Shown here piece by piece: positions 26,323-35,094 of a stretch of 64,000 nucleotides of DNA; positions within the stretch are counted from its first letter, which is position 1; every line of letters begins with the position of its first letter. Source of the stretch: an uncultured Olsenella sp. (lineage in GTDB: Bacteria; Actinomycetota; Coriobacteriia; Coriobacteriales; Atopobiaceae); the NCBI GenBank assembly GCA_934660915.1, contig CAKUIF010000002.1, positions 62,001 to 126,000 of the forward strand, in the 5' to 3' direction. Below the pieces are notes generated by a model. The model ran no database searches, was not told the DNA's origin, and saw nothing but the letters and a program-made list of their open reading frames with translations. The position numbers were made by a program, and so were the translations under genes.

Positions 26323-27195
26323 TTACGGAAGCCAGACCCCACCGGCGGCGCGGCAGAACCCCTCGGAGGCGAGCTCGCGCAGGAGCTCTTCGGCAAGGGT
26401 CTCGTCCAACTCGATGCCCTCGGCTCGAACGGCGGCCACGAGCTCCGACGCGGCCGCGCCCTCTCGCCGGGCAAGAAGGGCCCGCACGAGCGCGGCGCGT
26501 TTCTGGCGCCTCGAGCCCTCGAAGCGGGACTGCTTGGCATGGGCGCGCGAGCGACGCGAGGGGTTGGGCACCGTCCGCTTAAGGTAGGCGCCGTAGTCAA
26601 GAAGGGCGTAATACCAGCTACGGGAATCATCGGCGGGGTTATCGGCAAAGCCGCCGTCGGGCGGACAGGTGGCGTCGGCGAGCGCCGCCAGCTCACGGTC
26701 CGGCACATCCTCCCGTCCGGGCAAAAGCTCGTGGAGAAGGACGGTGCGCACGTTCGTCTCGAGGTACACGCCGTGGAGGTCGAACGCGAAGGCGCGAATG
26801 CCGGCCGCGGTCGCGGGGCCGATGCCGGGAAGCGCGCGCAGCTCGCGCTCGTCTTTGGGGAACTCCCCACCCGCCTCGACCACCGCCTGGGCCGCAAGGT
26901 GCACCGCAAGCGCGCGGCGGTTGTACCCCAGGCCCTGCCATTCGTCGAGCACGTCCGCCGCATCGGCGGAGGCGAGCGCGCGGACGTCGGCAAAGCGCGC
27001 AAGCCAGCGCTGCCAGCGCCCGTCGACCCGGCTCACCTGGGTCTGCTGGAGCATGACCTCGCTGATCCAGATCTCGTAGGGGTCGCGCGTCCTGCGCCAC
27101 GGGAGATCGCGATAGAGCTCGCTTCCCTGCCGGCGGACCTTCTTTCTATACTCGTCAAGAAGCGCCTCGTCGATGGCGCCGGCGGGCTTGGCCAC
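26323..27195 (-). CDS. MutY-like HhH-GPD DNA glycosylase lacking the iron-sulfur cluster
   Basis: 290 aa. Family core is clear: LPWRRTRDPYEIWISEVMLQQTQV with catalytic Glu46, hairpin-helix-hairpin LPGIGPATAAG (122-132). Two departures from E. coli MutY: the catalytic Asp138 position is Glu146 (YLETNVRTVL), and the region that should hold the four Fe-S cysteines (after LLDYGAYL) is RTVPNPSRRSRAHAKQ with none. The last 60 residues are a small winged-helix-like domain, not the MutT-like domain. The gene starts with GTG 27195 whose G is also the last base of the HAD gene stop (TAGTG), so translation is coupled. Adenine glycosylase activity on A:8-oxoG is likely but not certain. Confidence 0.85.
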   Translation of the reverse strand: MAKPAGAIDEALLDEYRKKVRRQGSELYRDLPWRRTRDPYEIWISEVMLQQTQVSRVDGRWQRWLARFADVRALASADAADVLDEWQGLGYNRRALAVHLAAQAVVEAGGEFPKDERELRALPGIGPATAAGIRAFAFDLHGVYLETNVRTVLLHELLPGREDVPDRELAALADATCPPDGGFADNPADDSRSWYYALLDYGAYLKRTVPNPSRRSRAHAKQSRFEGSRRQKRAALVRALLARREGAAASELVAAVRAEGIELDETLAEELLRELASEGFCRAAGGVWLP

Positions 27196-27887
27196 TACTC
27201 GTCCCAATCCAGGATCTGCCAGCCGTGCTTCTTTGCGGCGGACTTGAGGGTCTGGCCCGGGCAGACCGCGAACGCCTCGCCCGCGCGGGAAAGAAGGTCC
27301 TCGTCGGTGTGGTGATCGCCGTAGGCGTACGCGAGGCGCCACCCGCCGGCGCCGTAGCGCTCGTCGCACCACTGCGCCACGGCGCGAAACTTCTGCTCGC
27401 CCGCGACGACAATCCCGTCCACACGGCCGGTGTAGCGACCAGAGGCGTCCTTCTCCATCTGCGTGGCAAGGACGGCATCGACGCCGAGCACCTCAGCCGC
27501 CGCGCCCGCGATGATGTCGAACGTCGCCGAGACGAGCAGCGTGACGCAGCCGTCGGCGCGGCGACGGGCGACCTCGGCGATGGCGGCGGGACGGTACTTC
27601 TTTGCAAGGACCTCGTCGTGGAACGCGCGCATGACCTCAGCAATGCGCTCGGGGCTCATCTCGCCAAGCGCGCCGAACACGAGCTCGCGGGCCTCGTCTT
27701 GCCGGTACGGAAGGTGGAGCTTGTAGCGGGCGCCCCACCACAGCAGGCGCATAGCGCGCGGGAACTTCATCATTCCGTGGGTAAACAGGTAGGCGGTAAA
27801 GAGGGACCCTGACTGCCCGTCGACGCACGTGCCGTCGTAGTCGAATACCGCGATCTGCTTGATGTCTGCGGAAGCACTTGGCTGCAT
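27195..27887 (-). CDS. HAD-superfamily IB hydrolase (phosphoserine phosphatase-like)
   Basis: 230 aa cytoplasmic phosphatase. Motif I is VFDYDGTCVDG with nucleophile Asp16 and Asp18, motif II LLVSATFD, motif III AYGDHHTDEDLL. The cap (FTHGMMKFPRAMRLLWWGARYKL) is of the IB type seen in PSP-like enzymes that act on phospholipid or phosphosugar head groups. I start at ATG 27887; the frame extends upstream but there it enters the tRNA-Asp terminator region. It overlaps mutY by one base. Substrate unknown. Confidence 0.85.
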   Translation of the reverse strand: MQPSASADIKQIAVFDYDGTCVDGQSGSLFTAYLFTHGMMKFPRAMRLLWWGARYKLHLPYRQDEARELVFGALGEMSPERIAEVMRAFHDEVLAKKYRPAAIAEVARRRADGCVTLLVSATFDIIAGAAAEVLGVDAVLATQMEKDASGRYTGRVDGIVVAGEQKFRAVAQWCDERYGAGGWRLAYAYGDHHTDEDLLSRAGEAFAVCPGQTLKSAAKKHGWQILDWDE

Positions 27888-27997
27888 GCACCGATCCCGT
27901 CTTTGAGCGAACGTGTCGGCGATATGATAGCGCACCGGGATTCGGACGGCGTAAACCGCGACACTAAAGGGCCGCGCCATGACATGACCGGCATACG

Positions 27998-28023
27998 AAA
28001 AAGGGCCCTCCAAAGAGGGCCCT
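27998..28023 (-). terminator. Terminator of tRNA-Asp
   Basis: AGGGCCCTC and GAGGGCCCT form a perfect stem with loop of 4 bases; on the minus strand TTTTTCG follows. It lies 13 bp after the tRNA 3' end. Confidence 0.85.
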
Positions 28024-28035
28024 CATCTGGTGCAA

Positions 28036-28112
28036 TGGCGGGATGTAAGGGACTCGAACCCTCGACCTCCGACGTGACAGGCCGGCGCTCTAACCAGCTG
28101 AGCTAACACCCC
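28036..28112 (-). tRNA. tRNA-Asp (anticodon GTC)
   Basis: 77 nt cloverleaf including an encoded CCA. Acceptor GGGGTGT pairs with ACATCCC (one G-U), the anticodon stem CCGGC/GTCGG holds loop CTGTCAC giving anticodon GTC, and the T arm is GAGGG-TTCGAGT-CCCTT. Followed by its own terminator. Confidence 0.95.
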
Positions 28113-28236
28113 GTGCGCCTTGCGCGAGGAGTATTATTACATGGCTCGCGCGCCCGTGTCTAGTGGGAATTTCAAAAAAGTTTTGCCGGGCAAGTAATTC
28201 TTTTGAGAAGGACTCGGACATCGCGCGTTTTCCCAG

Positions 28237-29019
28237 CTACAGCGCGACGCTCGTGGTCGCTCCCGTGGAATCGGTGACGACGACGGAGGAGCCGTCGAGC
28301 GTGGCGGAGACGATGGAGCCCGATCCGTGAACGACGTTGCCGTCGGCGTCCGCAACCTGCATGGGCATCGAGCCATCGGCCGGCATGTAGGCGATGATGT
28401 CCCAGCCGTCCTCCAAGCTCTCCGGGATCACGAGAGCCCCGTTGTAGACGATGAGGCCCGACGGCGTGCCGGCAAGGCGGATACCCTGCTCCCCGCCGCC
28501 GAGGAAGTTCTCGACTCCGTCAGCGAGCACGACCCACGCGCCGTCCTCAGCCTGCGTAAGGGAGTACTTCACGCCGTGGATGGACACCTCACCATCGGAC
28601 GTTGTCTGGTCCTGGGCGGGATCACTCGGCTGCTCGAGGTCCTGGCTCTGGTCAGCCGCCGTCGGCTTGGGCGTGAGCGCCGACGTGACGCAACGAACGA
28701 GTAAGAAGAGCACCACGAGGGCAAGGATCGCGCCGCCCACGATGATGAAGATGTTCTTCTTTGTGCGTTCGGGGCCCTCGGGGACAAAGACGGTGCCCTC
28801 CTCGGGGCCCAGGCGCCTGCTCGCGCGGCCCGCCGCGGCGGATAGCTTCTCGGACGAGTGGCGCTCATTGAATCGGCGCTCGGCGTTGCGTCGCGCGAGG
28901 TCAGCGGCGTGCGCGGCGTTCTTGCGCGTGGTGACCTCGGCGCCCTGGCCGGCGTGGAGCGTGGTGATCCTCGAGGGGCCTGCGTCGCCGGGACGAGGCT
29001 TGTTCTCGCTAAAAGGCAT
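28237..29019 (-). CDS. Hypothetical single-pass membrane protein
   Basis: 260 aa, not recognised. Residues 1-85 are basic and polar (rich in Arg/Ala), residues about 89-110 form one transmembrane helix (NIFIIVGGAILALVVLFLLV), then an acidic linker (PTAADQSQDLEQPSDPAQD) and an outer domain of about 120 residues with beta-strand character (VSIHGVKYSLTQAEDGAWVVLADG ... SGSIVSATLDGSSVVVTD). The topology suggests a cytoplasmic N-terminus and an extracellular C-terminal domain. It lies between tRNA-Asp and recR, on the same strand as recR but after a terminator hairpin. Confidence 0.75.
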   Translation of the reverse strand: MPFSENKPRPGDAGPSRITTLHAGQGAEVTTRKNAAHAADLARRNAERRFNERHSSEKLSAAAGRASRRLGPEEGTVFVPEGPERTKKNIFIIVGGAILALVVLFLLVRCVTSALTPKPTAADQSQDLEQPSDPAQDQTTSDGEVSIHGVKYSLTQAEDGAWVVLADGVENFLGGGEQGIRLAGTPSGLIVYNGALVIPESLEDGWDIIAYMPADGSMPMQVADADGNVVHGSGSIVSATLDGSSVVVTDSTGATTSVAL

Positions 29020-29153
29020 GTTCGGGTCCTCCCGTCGCGCCGCGAGGGCGCGCTGTGATTGAGCTGCGGTTTAGGGGTGATTATACGCCGCACCCGTTGG
29101 CGGCCCGTGAGAGGCCGCGTTTTGCTCGTGGCCTGCAAATTCGCGGTGTAAAT

Positions 29154-29188
29154 CGCGCGCCCGGAACAACCGTTGTCCCGGGCGCGCG
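29154..29188 (-). terminator. Terminator of the dnaX-ybaB-recR operon
   Basis: GCGCGCCCGGAACAA and TTGTCCCGGGCGCGC form a 15-bp arm stem with one mismatch and a short loop, beginning 12 bp after recR; the minus strand continues ATTTACACC. Confidence 0.7.
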
Positions 29189-29199
29189 CAAATCGGTAA

Positions 29200-29808
29200 T
29201 TAAAGTTCGCGACGGGCCTCGATGGCGCGGCCCAGCGTGACCTCATCGGCATACTCGAGGTCGCCGCCGACGGGCAGGCCGCTCGCCAGGCGGGTGACGC
29301 GGATGCCGAGAGGGTGGATCTGGCGCGCCAGGTAGGTGGCGGTCGTCTCGCCCTCGACGTCGGGGTTCGTGGCCAAGATCACCTCGCCGACCTCGTCGGA
29401 CGCAAGGCGTGCCAGCAGCTCGCGGACGTGCAGCTGGTCAGGGCCGATCTTGTCCATGGGGCTGATGACGCCGCCGAGCACGTGATAGAGGCCGCGGTAT
29501 GTGCCCGTACGTTCGATTGCTTGCACGTCGCGCGGCTCGCCGACGACGCAGATCGTGGAGCGATCGCGGCTCGAGTCCTCGCAGACGTCGCACTTCTCGC
29601 GTGTTGCGTAGCTAAAGCACACGGGGCAAAAGTGCACCTGCTGCTTGACCTCAAGGATCGCGCGGGCAAGGCGCCTGGCCTCCTCGGCGTCGGCCTCGAG
29701 CAGATAGTACGCGATGCGCTGGGCCGACTTCGGCCCGATGCCCGGAAGCCTGCCCAGCTCGTCCAGAAGGCGCTGCAGCGCGTGACCGTCGTTTGCCTGA
29801 TAGTCCAT
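29200..29808 (-). CDS. recR: Recombination protein RecR
   Basis: 202 aa, normal length. It has the N-terminal HhH (LGRLPGIGPKSAQRIAYYLL), the four-cysteine zinc finger (CPVCFSYATREKCDVC), and a Toprim domain (TICVVGEPRDVQAIERTG ... EVILATNPDVEGETTATYLA). With RecF and RecO it loads RecA at single-strand gaps. It is third in the dnaX-ybaB-recR operon, a widely conserved order. Confidence 0.97.
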   Translation of the reverse strand: MDYQANDGHALQRLLDELGRLPGIGPKSAQRIAYYLLEADAEEARRLARAILEVKQQVHFCPVCFSYATREKCDVCEDSSRDRSTICVVGEPRDVQAIERTGTYRGLYHVLGGVISPMDKIGPDQLHVRELLARLASDEVGEVILATNPDVEGETTATYLARQIHPLGIRVTRLASGLPVGGDLEYADEVTLGRAIEARREL

Positions 29809-29833
29809 TCGCTAGACCGGGTCCCGGAGCGGC

Positions 29834-30169
29834 CTAGAAAAGGCCCGGGATGTTGAGGCCGCCGGTCACGGCGCTCATCTGCTTGCTCGCCATCTGCTCG
29901 GCCTGCTCAAGGGCGTCGTTGACGGCAGCCAGGACCATGTCCTGCAGCATGTCGACGTCCTCGGGGTCCACGGCCTCGGGGTCGATGGTCACGCCGGTGA
30001 TGCGCATGTCGCCGGTCGCGGTGACCTTGACCATGCCGCCGCCGGTGCTGGCGGTAACCTCGGTCTCGGAGGCGCGCTGCTGGGCGGCGAGGAGCTGCTC
30101 CTGCATCTTGCGGGCCTGGGCCATCATCTGGTTGCGGTTCATGCCGCCCATGTTGAATCCCTTGGACAT
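29834..30169 (-). CDS. YbaB/EbfC family nucleoid-associated protein
   Basis: 111 aa DNA-binding protein of the YbaB family, which forms tweezer-like dimers on DNA. The family pattern is evident: MMAQARKMQEQLLAAQQRASETEVTAS, GGGMVKVTATGDMRITGVTIDPEAV, and a C-terminal helix with DPEDVDMLQDMVLAAVNDALEQA. It lies between dnaX and recR. Confidence 0.94.
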   Translation of the reverse strand: MSKGFNMGGMNRNQMMAQARKMQEQLLAAQQRASETEVTASTGGGMVKVTATGDMRITGVTIDPEAVDPEDVDMLQDMVLAAVNDALEQAEQMASKQMSAVTGGLNIPGLF

Positions 30170-30247
30170 GTTCGATCCTCTCGGTTCGGCCTTCTGGAAA
30201 GAAGGGCGCGGTTGGTTATTTGTTGCGGCGAGCGAGCCGACCTCGGG

Positions 30248-32479
30248 TTACTCGTCGTCGGCGTCGTCGGTCGGCTCGTCGGCAAACTCGGAGCCGTCGG
30301 CCGGATCGGCCTCGGCGCCCTCGTCATCATACGAGACGTCGGCGCCGTCCTCATCGGCGGAGGGCTTCTCTACAGAAACATTGGTCGGCGCGCCGAACAC
30401 GTCGGTGAGGCCGGCCAGGATGTCGCTGAACTCCGGAGCGAGATCGGCGGGAGCCGCTGCGGGCGTCGTAGGCGCGGCCTGCGGGGCGGCAGCGGCCGGC
30501 GCGGGCGCCGGGACGGGCGCGCGCTGGGGCGCAGGGGCGGAAGCCGGCGCAGGCTGCGGGGCTGCCGGAGCGGGCGCGGGGGCCGCCGAGGGGTCGTCCC
30601 ACGGCATCGGGTAATCCGCACCGAGCGCCTCGGAGGGCGCATCCGCGTAAGCGGAGTCGGGCACGTACTCGGGCTCGGGGGGCAGCGGGGCGGCGGGTAA
30701 GGGCGCCGGAGCGGGCTGCGGGGCGGGCGTCGGTGCGGGACGGGGCGCAGGCGCGGGTCTCTGGGACGCGGCGGGACGCGGAGCCGGGGCGGGAGCAGCC
30801 TGCGGGGCGGGCGCCTTGGGCGCTCCAACCTCGGTGAACACGACCTTCCTGTGGCCGAACACGGCGTGCACGGCGGGATCGACCACCGAGCGGACATCGC
30901 CGCGCTCGAGCATCCTGAGCGCAAAGCCGGAGCCCGCGGGCAGGCCGACCGTGAGCGTCTCGCCGTCATCCGAGACGGGCGACGCGGACAGGAGCAACGA
31001 GCGCTTTGCCGGGGACTGCTTCAGCGGGCCGTCGACGACCTGCTTCCAGGCTCGCTGAAGCGCGGCGGGCGCCATGGGCGCGGAGGCCGGGGCAGGCTGG
31101 GCGGCCGGAGCCGGCTGGGGCGCCGAGGCGGCGGGAGCCGGGGCAGCGGGGACGGGAGCGGGCGCTGCAGGCTTTTGCGCCACAGGAACCTGCGGCATGG
31201 CGGACACGGGAACCGGGACAGGCTGCGCCGGCTGCGGAGCCGCGGCGGGCCTCGGCTCCGGCGCGGGCGCAGCCGCGGGCTGGGGCGCCGCCACGGCGGC
31301 CGGAGCAGCGGCGGGCGCCGGCGCGAACGCACCTCTTTCCAGCTTTTGCTCAAGGGCAGCCAGGCGGTCGGCCAGCGCGTCCACGGTCAGGTCGGTCTCG
31401 GGACGGGCAATTCTTGTGAAGGCGATCTCCAGAACGAGCCGCTGGTTAGTGGCGGTGCGCATCTCGCTCGAGGCATCGCCGAGCACGGTGAGCGTGCGCG
31501 CCACGCGGTCGGGCGAGCCGAAAGCGGCAGCCTCCTCGCGCAGGGCGTCGAGCGCCTCCCCCGTTGCCGAGACCACGCCCGGGGCGTCGGGCGCAACCGA
31601 CACGACATACACGTCGCGCACGTGCGCCGCGAGCTCGCGCGTGAACTGAAGCAGGTCGCGGCCGGACCCCACGAGCTTCTCGACCTCGGAAAAAAGCGTC
31701 GGCACGTCTCGCTGGGCGAGCGCCGTCGCCGTGGTGCCCAAAACGGACCCGGAGACCTCGCCGAGGAAGTCCTGCGCAGCCTTGACGCCGATGTGGCCGT
31801 TGCCAAAAACGCTCAGCTGCTCCAGGGAGGTCAGCGCGTCGCGCATGCCGCCGCGCGCGTGGCGCACGACGAGCTCGAGCGCGGCGTCGTCGAAGGTGAA
31901 GCCCTCGCGGCCGCACACATAGGCGAGGTGCGCCTGCATCTCGTCAGGCGCGATCGAGTGGAAGTCGAAGCGCTGCACGCGCGAGAGGATCGTGGGCAGG
32001 ACCTTCTGGGGGTCGGTCGTGCACATGATGAAGACGACGTGCTCGGGCGGCTCCTCGAGCGTCTTCAGCAGCGCGTTGAACGCCGCCGTCGTCAGCATGT
32101 GGACCTCGTCGATGATGTAGACCTTGCAGCGGCCCATCGTCGGGGCGTAGTTCACGCGGCTGATGATCTCGTCGCGAACGTTGTCCACACCGGTGCGCGA
32201 CGCGGCGTCGAGCTCGGCCACGTCGGGGTGCTCGCCGGCGGCGATCAGGCGGCACTGCTCGCAGGTGCCGTCGGGCAGGCCCTCGCCCTTCTCGCACATG
32301 AGGGCCTTGGCAAGCAGGCGCGCCATGGTGGTCTTGCCCGTGCCGCGCGGTCCGCAAAAGAGGTACGCGTGGCTTGTCTTGTGCTCCGAAACAGCGCGCA
32401 TGAGCGTCTCGACCACGTGTTTTTGGCCGACGACCTGCTCGAACGTCTGTGGGCGGTACTTTGTGTAGAGCGATTCCAT
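30248..32479 (-). CDS. dnaX: DNA polymerase III subunit gamma/tau
   Basis: 743 aa clamp-loader ATPase. Residues 1-370 are the AAA+ core: Walker A CGPRGTGKTTMARLL, zinc cysteines in CEQCRLI, Walker B YIIDEVHML and the SRC-like VLPTILSRVQRFDF. Residues about 385-500 and 580-690 are long Pro/Ala linkers around a tau-type domain (LQRAWKQVVDGPLKQSPAKRSLL), and the tail is acidic. ATG 32479 has GGAGG five bases upstream; the open frame continues 31 codons further but without a site. I saw no A-rich slippery run, so no evidence of gamma production by frameshift. First gene of dnaX-ybaB-recR. Confidence 0.96.
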   Translation of the reverse strand: MESLYTKYRPQTFEQVVGQKHVVETLMRAVSEHKTSHAYLFCGPRGTGKTTMARLLAKALMCEKGEGLPDGTCEQCRLIAAGEHPDVAELDAASRTGVDNVRDEIISRVNYAPTMGRCKVYIIDEVHMLTTAAFNALLKTLEEPPEHVVFIMCTTDPQKVLPTILSRVQRFDFHSIAPDEMQAHLAYVCGREGFTFDDAALELVVRHARGGMRDALTSLEQLSVFGNGHIGVKAAQDFLGEVSGSVLGTTATALAQRDVPTLFSEVEKLVGSGRDLLQFTRELAAHVRDVYVVSVAPDAPGVVSATGEALDALREEAAAFGSPDRVARTLTVLGDASSEMRTATNQRLVLEIAFTRIARPETDLTVDALADRLAALEQKLERGAFAPAPAAAPAAVAAPQPAAAPAPEPRPAAAPQPAQPVPVPVSAMPQVPVAQKPAAPAPVPAAPAPAASAPQPAPAAQPAPASAPMAPAALQRAWKQVVDGPLKQSPAKRSLLLSASPVSDDGETLTVGLPAGSGFALRMLERGDVRSVVDPAVHAVFGHRKVVFTEVGAPKAPAPQAAPAPAPRPAASQRPAPAPRPAPTPAPQPAPAPLPAAPLPPEPEYVPDSAYADAPSEALGADYPMPWDDPSAAPAPAPAAPQPAPASAPAPQRAPVPAPAPAAAAPQAAPTTPAAAPADLAPEFSDILAGLTDVFGAPTNVSVEKPSADEDGADVSYDDEGAEADPADGSEFADEPTDDADDE

Positions 32480-32513
32480 GCGGCCTCCGCGGCTTCTCGA
32501 TAGCTGAGGTTCC

Positions 32514-32542
32514 AGTATACCCGTGCGCCGCGCGGGCCGAAG
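32514..32542 (-). promoter_or_regulatory. Candidate dnaX promoter
   Basis: TATACT on the minus strand (32514-32519), about 35 bp before the dnaX start, with a poor -35 (TTCGGC, 32537-32542) at 17 bp spacing. Pattern match only. Confidence 0.4.
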
Positions 32543-32622
32543 CCGCCCTCGCCGCTCCCCCAGCGCGCCCACAACTCACCGTTGTTCGGCCGGCGTGCGC
32601 GAATCTATCGAAGCCGCCGACG

Positions 32623-33609
32623 TCACATGGCGGCGCGGACCGTGTCTATGAGCTCGGCATTGCGAACGGTGGCCGCAAGCGGCATGACCGGGCTCACCGC
32701 CGCCCCGGAGCGAAGAAGCCCGCAGAAGTGCGCGATCTCGCCGTGGAAGTCGTCGGGATCGTAAGGCGCCTCGATGACCTCGTCGGGACGACCCGCCCGG
32801 TGGACGACAGCGCGCTCCGGGCGATGCGCGCGCTCGACGGCGATGCCGCCGTTTTCGCAGGTAATCAGGCACGAGCAGTCGTACTCGGCGGAGTCACCCG
32901 CCCAGGCAACGCTCGCCTCGACGCCTCCTGCGAACAAAAGCTCCGCGCGGCCGGCCCAGTCCACGCGGCCGCCGGGCACTTCTTTCCAACGCGCGAGGGC
33001 AGATACGCACGCCGGCGCGCCAGACGTCAGCTCCTCGACCCAGCTCATGGGGTAGCAGCCCAGGTCATACAGGGCGCCGCCGCCCACGGGCTCGGTAAGA
33101 TAGCCGAGGCGGCCCTCGCCGTAGTCGACGAGCTGCGCGCAATCGATTCGGCAAACCCGCCCCAGCTCACCGGTGCCAAGAAGTGCCTGCACGCGGGAAT
33201 GGAGCGGCACGAACCGGCACTTCATCGCCTCGACGAAGAGCGCGCCGGTTTCACGTGCAACGGCGGCGACCTCGCGGGCCTCGTCTGCCGTGAGCACCGC
33301 CGGCTTCTCGCAGAGCACGCCCTTCCCGGCACGCAGGGCGCAGGCGGCCCAGCGCGCGTGCATCAAGTGCGGGAGCGCCAGGTAGATGGCGTCGACCTCG
33401 GGGTCGGCGAGCAGCCGCTCGTGTGCCGATGCACCATCGGCCCCGTCGGCGTAGACGCGCGCCGGCGCAAACGCCGCGAGCCGCTCGGCGGACCGCCCGG
33501 ACACCGCGACGAGCTCCGCGCCCGCGACCCCCGCAAGGCTGGCGGCGAACCTCTTTGCGATCCCGCCCGCACCGAGGATTCCCCAGCGAACCGTCCCCTC
33601 AACTGCCAT
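32623..33609 (-). CDS. Gfo/Idh/MocA family NAD(P)-dependent oxidoreductase
   Basis: 328 aa. Rossmann loop GILGAGGIAKRFAASL at the N-terminus, the family motif CEKPAVLTADEA (Glu-Lys-Pro), and a C-terminal alpha/beta domain with GGALYDLGCYPMSW, typical of the trans-dihydrobenzenediol dehydrogenase/glucose-fructose oxidoreductase branch. It would oxidise or reduce a sugar or inositol-like substrate; which one cannot be said. ATG 33609 has GGGAGG upstream. It stands alone between dnaX and the divergent DUF362 gene. Confidence 0.88.
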   Translation of the reverse strand: MAVEGTVRWGILGAGGIAKRFAASLAGVAGAELVAVSGRSAERLAAFAPARVYADGADGASAHERLLADPEVDAIYLALPHLMHARWAACALRAGKGVLCEKPAVLTADEAREVAAVARETGALFVEAMKCRFVPLHSRVQALLGTGELGRVCRIDCAQLVDYGEGRLGYLTEPVGGGALYDLGCYPMSWVEELTSGAPACVSALARWKEVPGGRVDWAGRAELLFAGGVEASVAWAGDSAEYDCSCLITCENGGIAVERAHRPERAVVHRAGRPDEVIEAPYDPDDFHGEIAHFCGLLRSGAAVSPVMPLAATVRNAELIDTVRAAM

Positions 33610-33757
33610 GGCAACCTCCCGCCGTCGCTTCTCTTTGCCAAGATAGCGCACGGGGTGGCGGCAAGGCACCGGACGCCCCTCAGATGGTACGATTTTGCTG
33701 TTGCGCCGCGGATGAGGGATCCCGGCGCCGCAACGATCCCAAGCGAGAGGACTGCCT

Positions 33758-34942
33758 ATGGAACCGTCAAAGGTATATTTCTGCGACCTGCACACCCGCC
33801 TGGGTGACGGCCTGCCCAATAAGCTCAAGCGCCTGATCCGCACCGCGGGCATCGAGCAGATCGACTTTGCCAACAAGTTCGTCGCCATAAAGATGCACCT
33901 CGGCGAGCCGGGCAACCTCAGCTACCTGCGCCCCAACTACGCGCGCGCCGTCGTCGACGTCGTTCGCGAGCTCGGCGGCAAACCCTTCATCACCGACTGC
34001 AACACGCTCTACGTCGGCGGGCGCAAGAACGGCCTCGACCACCTGGACAGCGCCTACGCCAACGGCTTCAACCCGTTCCAGACCGGCTGCCACACCATCA
34101 TCGCCGACGGCATCAAGGGCCTCGACGAGGTCGAGGTTCCCGTCGAGGGCGGCGAGTACGTCAAGTCGGCAAAGATCGGCCGCGCCCTCATGGACGCCGA
34201 CATCGTGATCAGCCTCACGCACTTCAAGGGCCACGAGGGCGCGGGCTTCGGCGGCGCCATGAAGAACATCGGCATGGGCGGCGGCTCCCGCGCCGGAAAG
34301 ATGGACCAGCACGCGGCGGGCAAGCCCAACGTGAAGGCCGCCAAGTGCATCGGGTGCCGCCAGTGCTCGAAGATCTGCGCGCACGGCGCCTTCGGCTTCG
34401 ACGAAGTCCGCGAGGTCGAGCTCCCCAGCGGAAAGAAGCGCGAGGTCCACGTGGCGAGCATCGACCACAACCGCTGCGTGGGCTGCGGCCGCTGCATCGC
34501 CGTGTGCAACCAGGACGCCATCCACCCCGACTACGACGCGGCGCCCGAGGTCCTCAACTACAAGATCGCCGAGTACACCAAGGCCGTCGTCGACGGGCGT
34601 CCTTCTTTCCACATCAGCCTGGCCATCGATGTGAGCCCCAACTGCGACTGCCACGACGAGAACGACAAGCCCATCGTCGGTGACATCGGCTTCTTTGCGA
34701 GCTTCGACCCGGTCGCGCTCGACCAGGCCTGCATCGATGCCGTCCAGGAGCAGCCCGCGCTGCCGAACACCGAGTTCACGCGCATGCGCGACAAGCTCGA
34801 GGCCGCCGGCGAGCTCGACGAGGACCACGCGCACGACAAGTTCTACGTCACGCACCCCGACACGCACTGGCAGAGCTGCATCGAGCACGCCGAGAAGATC
34901 GGCCTCGGCACCCACGAGTACGATCTCATCCGCGTGAAGTAG
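33758..34942 (+). CDS. DUF362 domain protein with two 4Fe-4S ferredoxin motifs
   Basis: 394 aa. Residues 1-185 and 280-340 form the DUF362 domain (FVAIKMHLGEPGNLSYLRP, HFKGHEGAGFGGAMKNIGMG). Inserted at about 192-260 are two ferredoxin clusters: CIGCRQCSKIC and CVGCGRCIAVC, each followed by the usual distant cysteine or proline. Such proteins are common in anaerobes and are thought to be electron carriers or maturation factors; function is not known. ATG 33758 has GAGAGG upstream. Monocistronic, followed by a long inverted repeat. Confidence 0.9.
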   Translation: MEPSKVYFCDLHTRLGDGLPNKLKRLIRTAGIEQIDFANKFVAIKMHLGEPGNLSYLRPNYARAVVDVVRELGGKPFITDCNTLYVGGRKNGLDHLDSAYANGFNPFQTGCHTIIADGIKGLDEVEVPVEGGEYVKSAKIGRALMDADIVISLTHFKGHEGAGFGGAMKNIGMGGGSRAGKMDQHAAGKPNVKAAKCIGCRQCSKICAHGAFGFDEVREVELPSGKKREVHVASIDHNRCVGCGRCIAVCNQDAIHPDYDAAPEVLNYKIAEYTKAVVDGRPSFHISLAIDVSPNCDCHDENDKPIVGDIGFFASFDPVALDQACIDAVQEQPALPNTEFTRMRDKLEAAGELDEDHAHDKFYVTHPDTHWQSCIEHAEKIGLGTHEYDLIRVK

Positions 34943-34986
34943 GTTTTCGCGGCACGCCGGTCGCCGTGGCCGCGGCGCCGACACAC

Positions 34987-35058
34987 GAAGCTCCCTCCTG
35001 TTTTGCCCAAAACGCCGTCCCAAACAGGCAACTTATGGGCAAAACCGGAGGGAGCTTC
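34987..35058. repeat. Long inverted repeat between convergent DUF362 and SPFH genes
   Basis: Two 23-bp arms (34987-35009 and 35036-35058) match with one mismatch; each outer end is gaagctccctcc / ggagggagcttc, and the loop is 26 bases. It may act as a bidirectional terminator. Its arm size equals that of the palindrome at 49017-49073, but the sequences are unrelated. Confidence 0.75.
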
Positions 35059-35094
35059 GTCGTTTTCTTGGCAAGAAGGGCGCTAGGGCGCCGA

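Noticed and set aside
30248..32479. Programmed frameshift in dnaX for a short gamma form
   Set aside because: No A-rich slippery heptamer or following stem was found in the Pro/Ala-rich region.
32480..32622. 4.5S/SRP RNA next to dnaX
   Set aside because: The gap lacks the conserved SRP tetraloop stem (GGAA loop with the symmetric internal loop) and is too short for the actinobacterial form.
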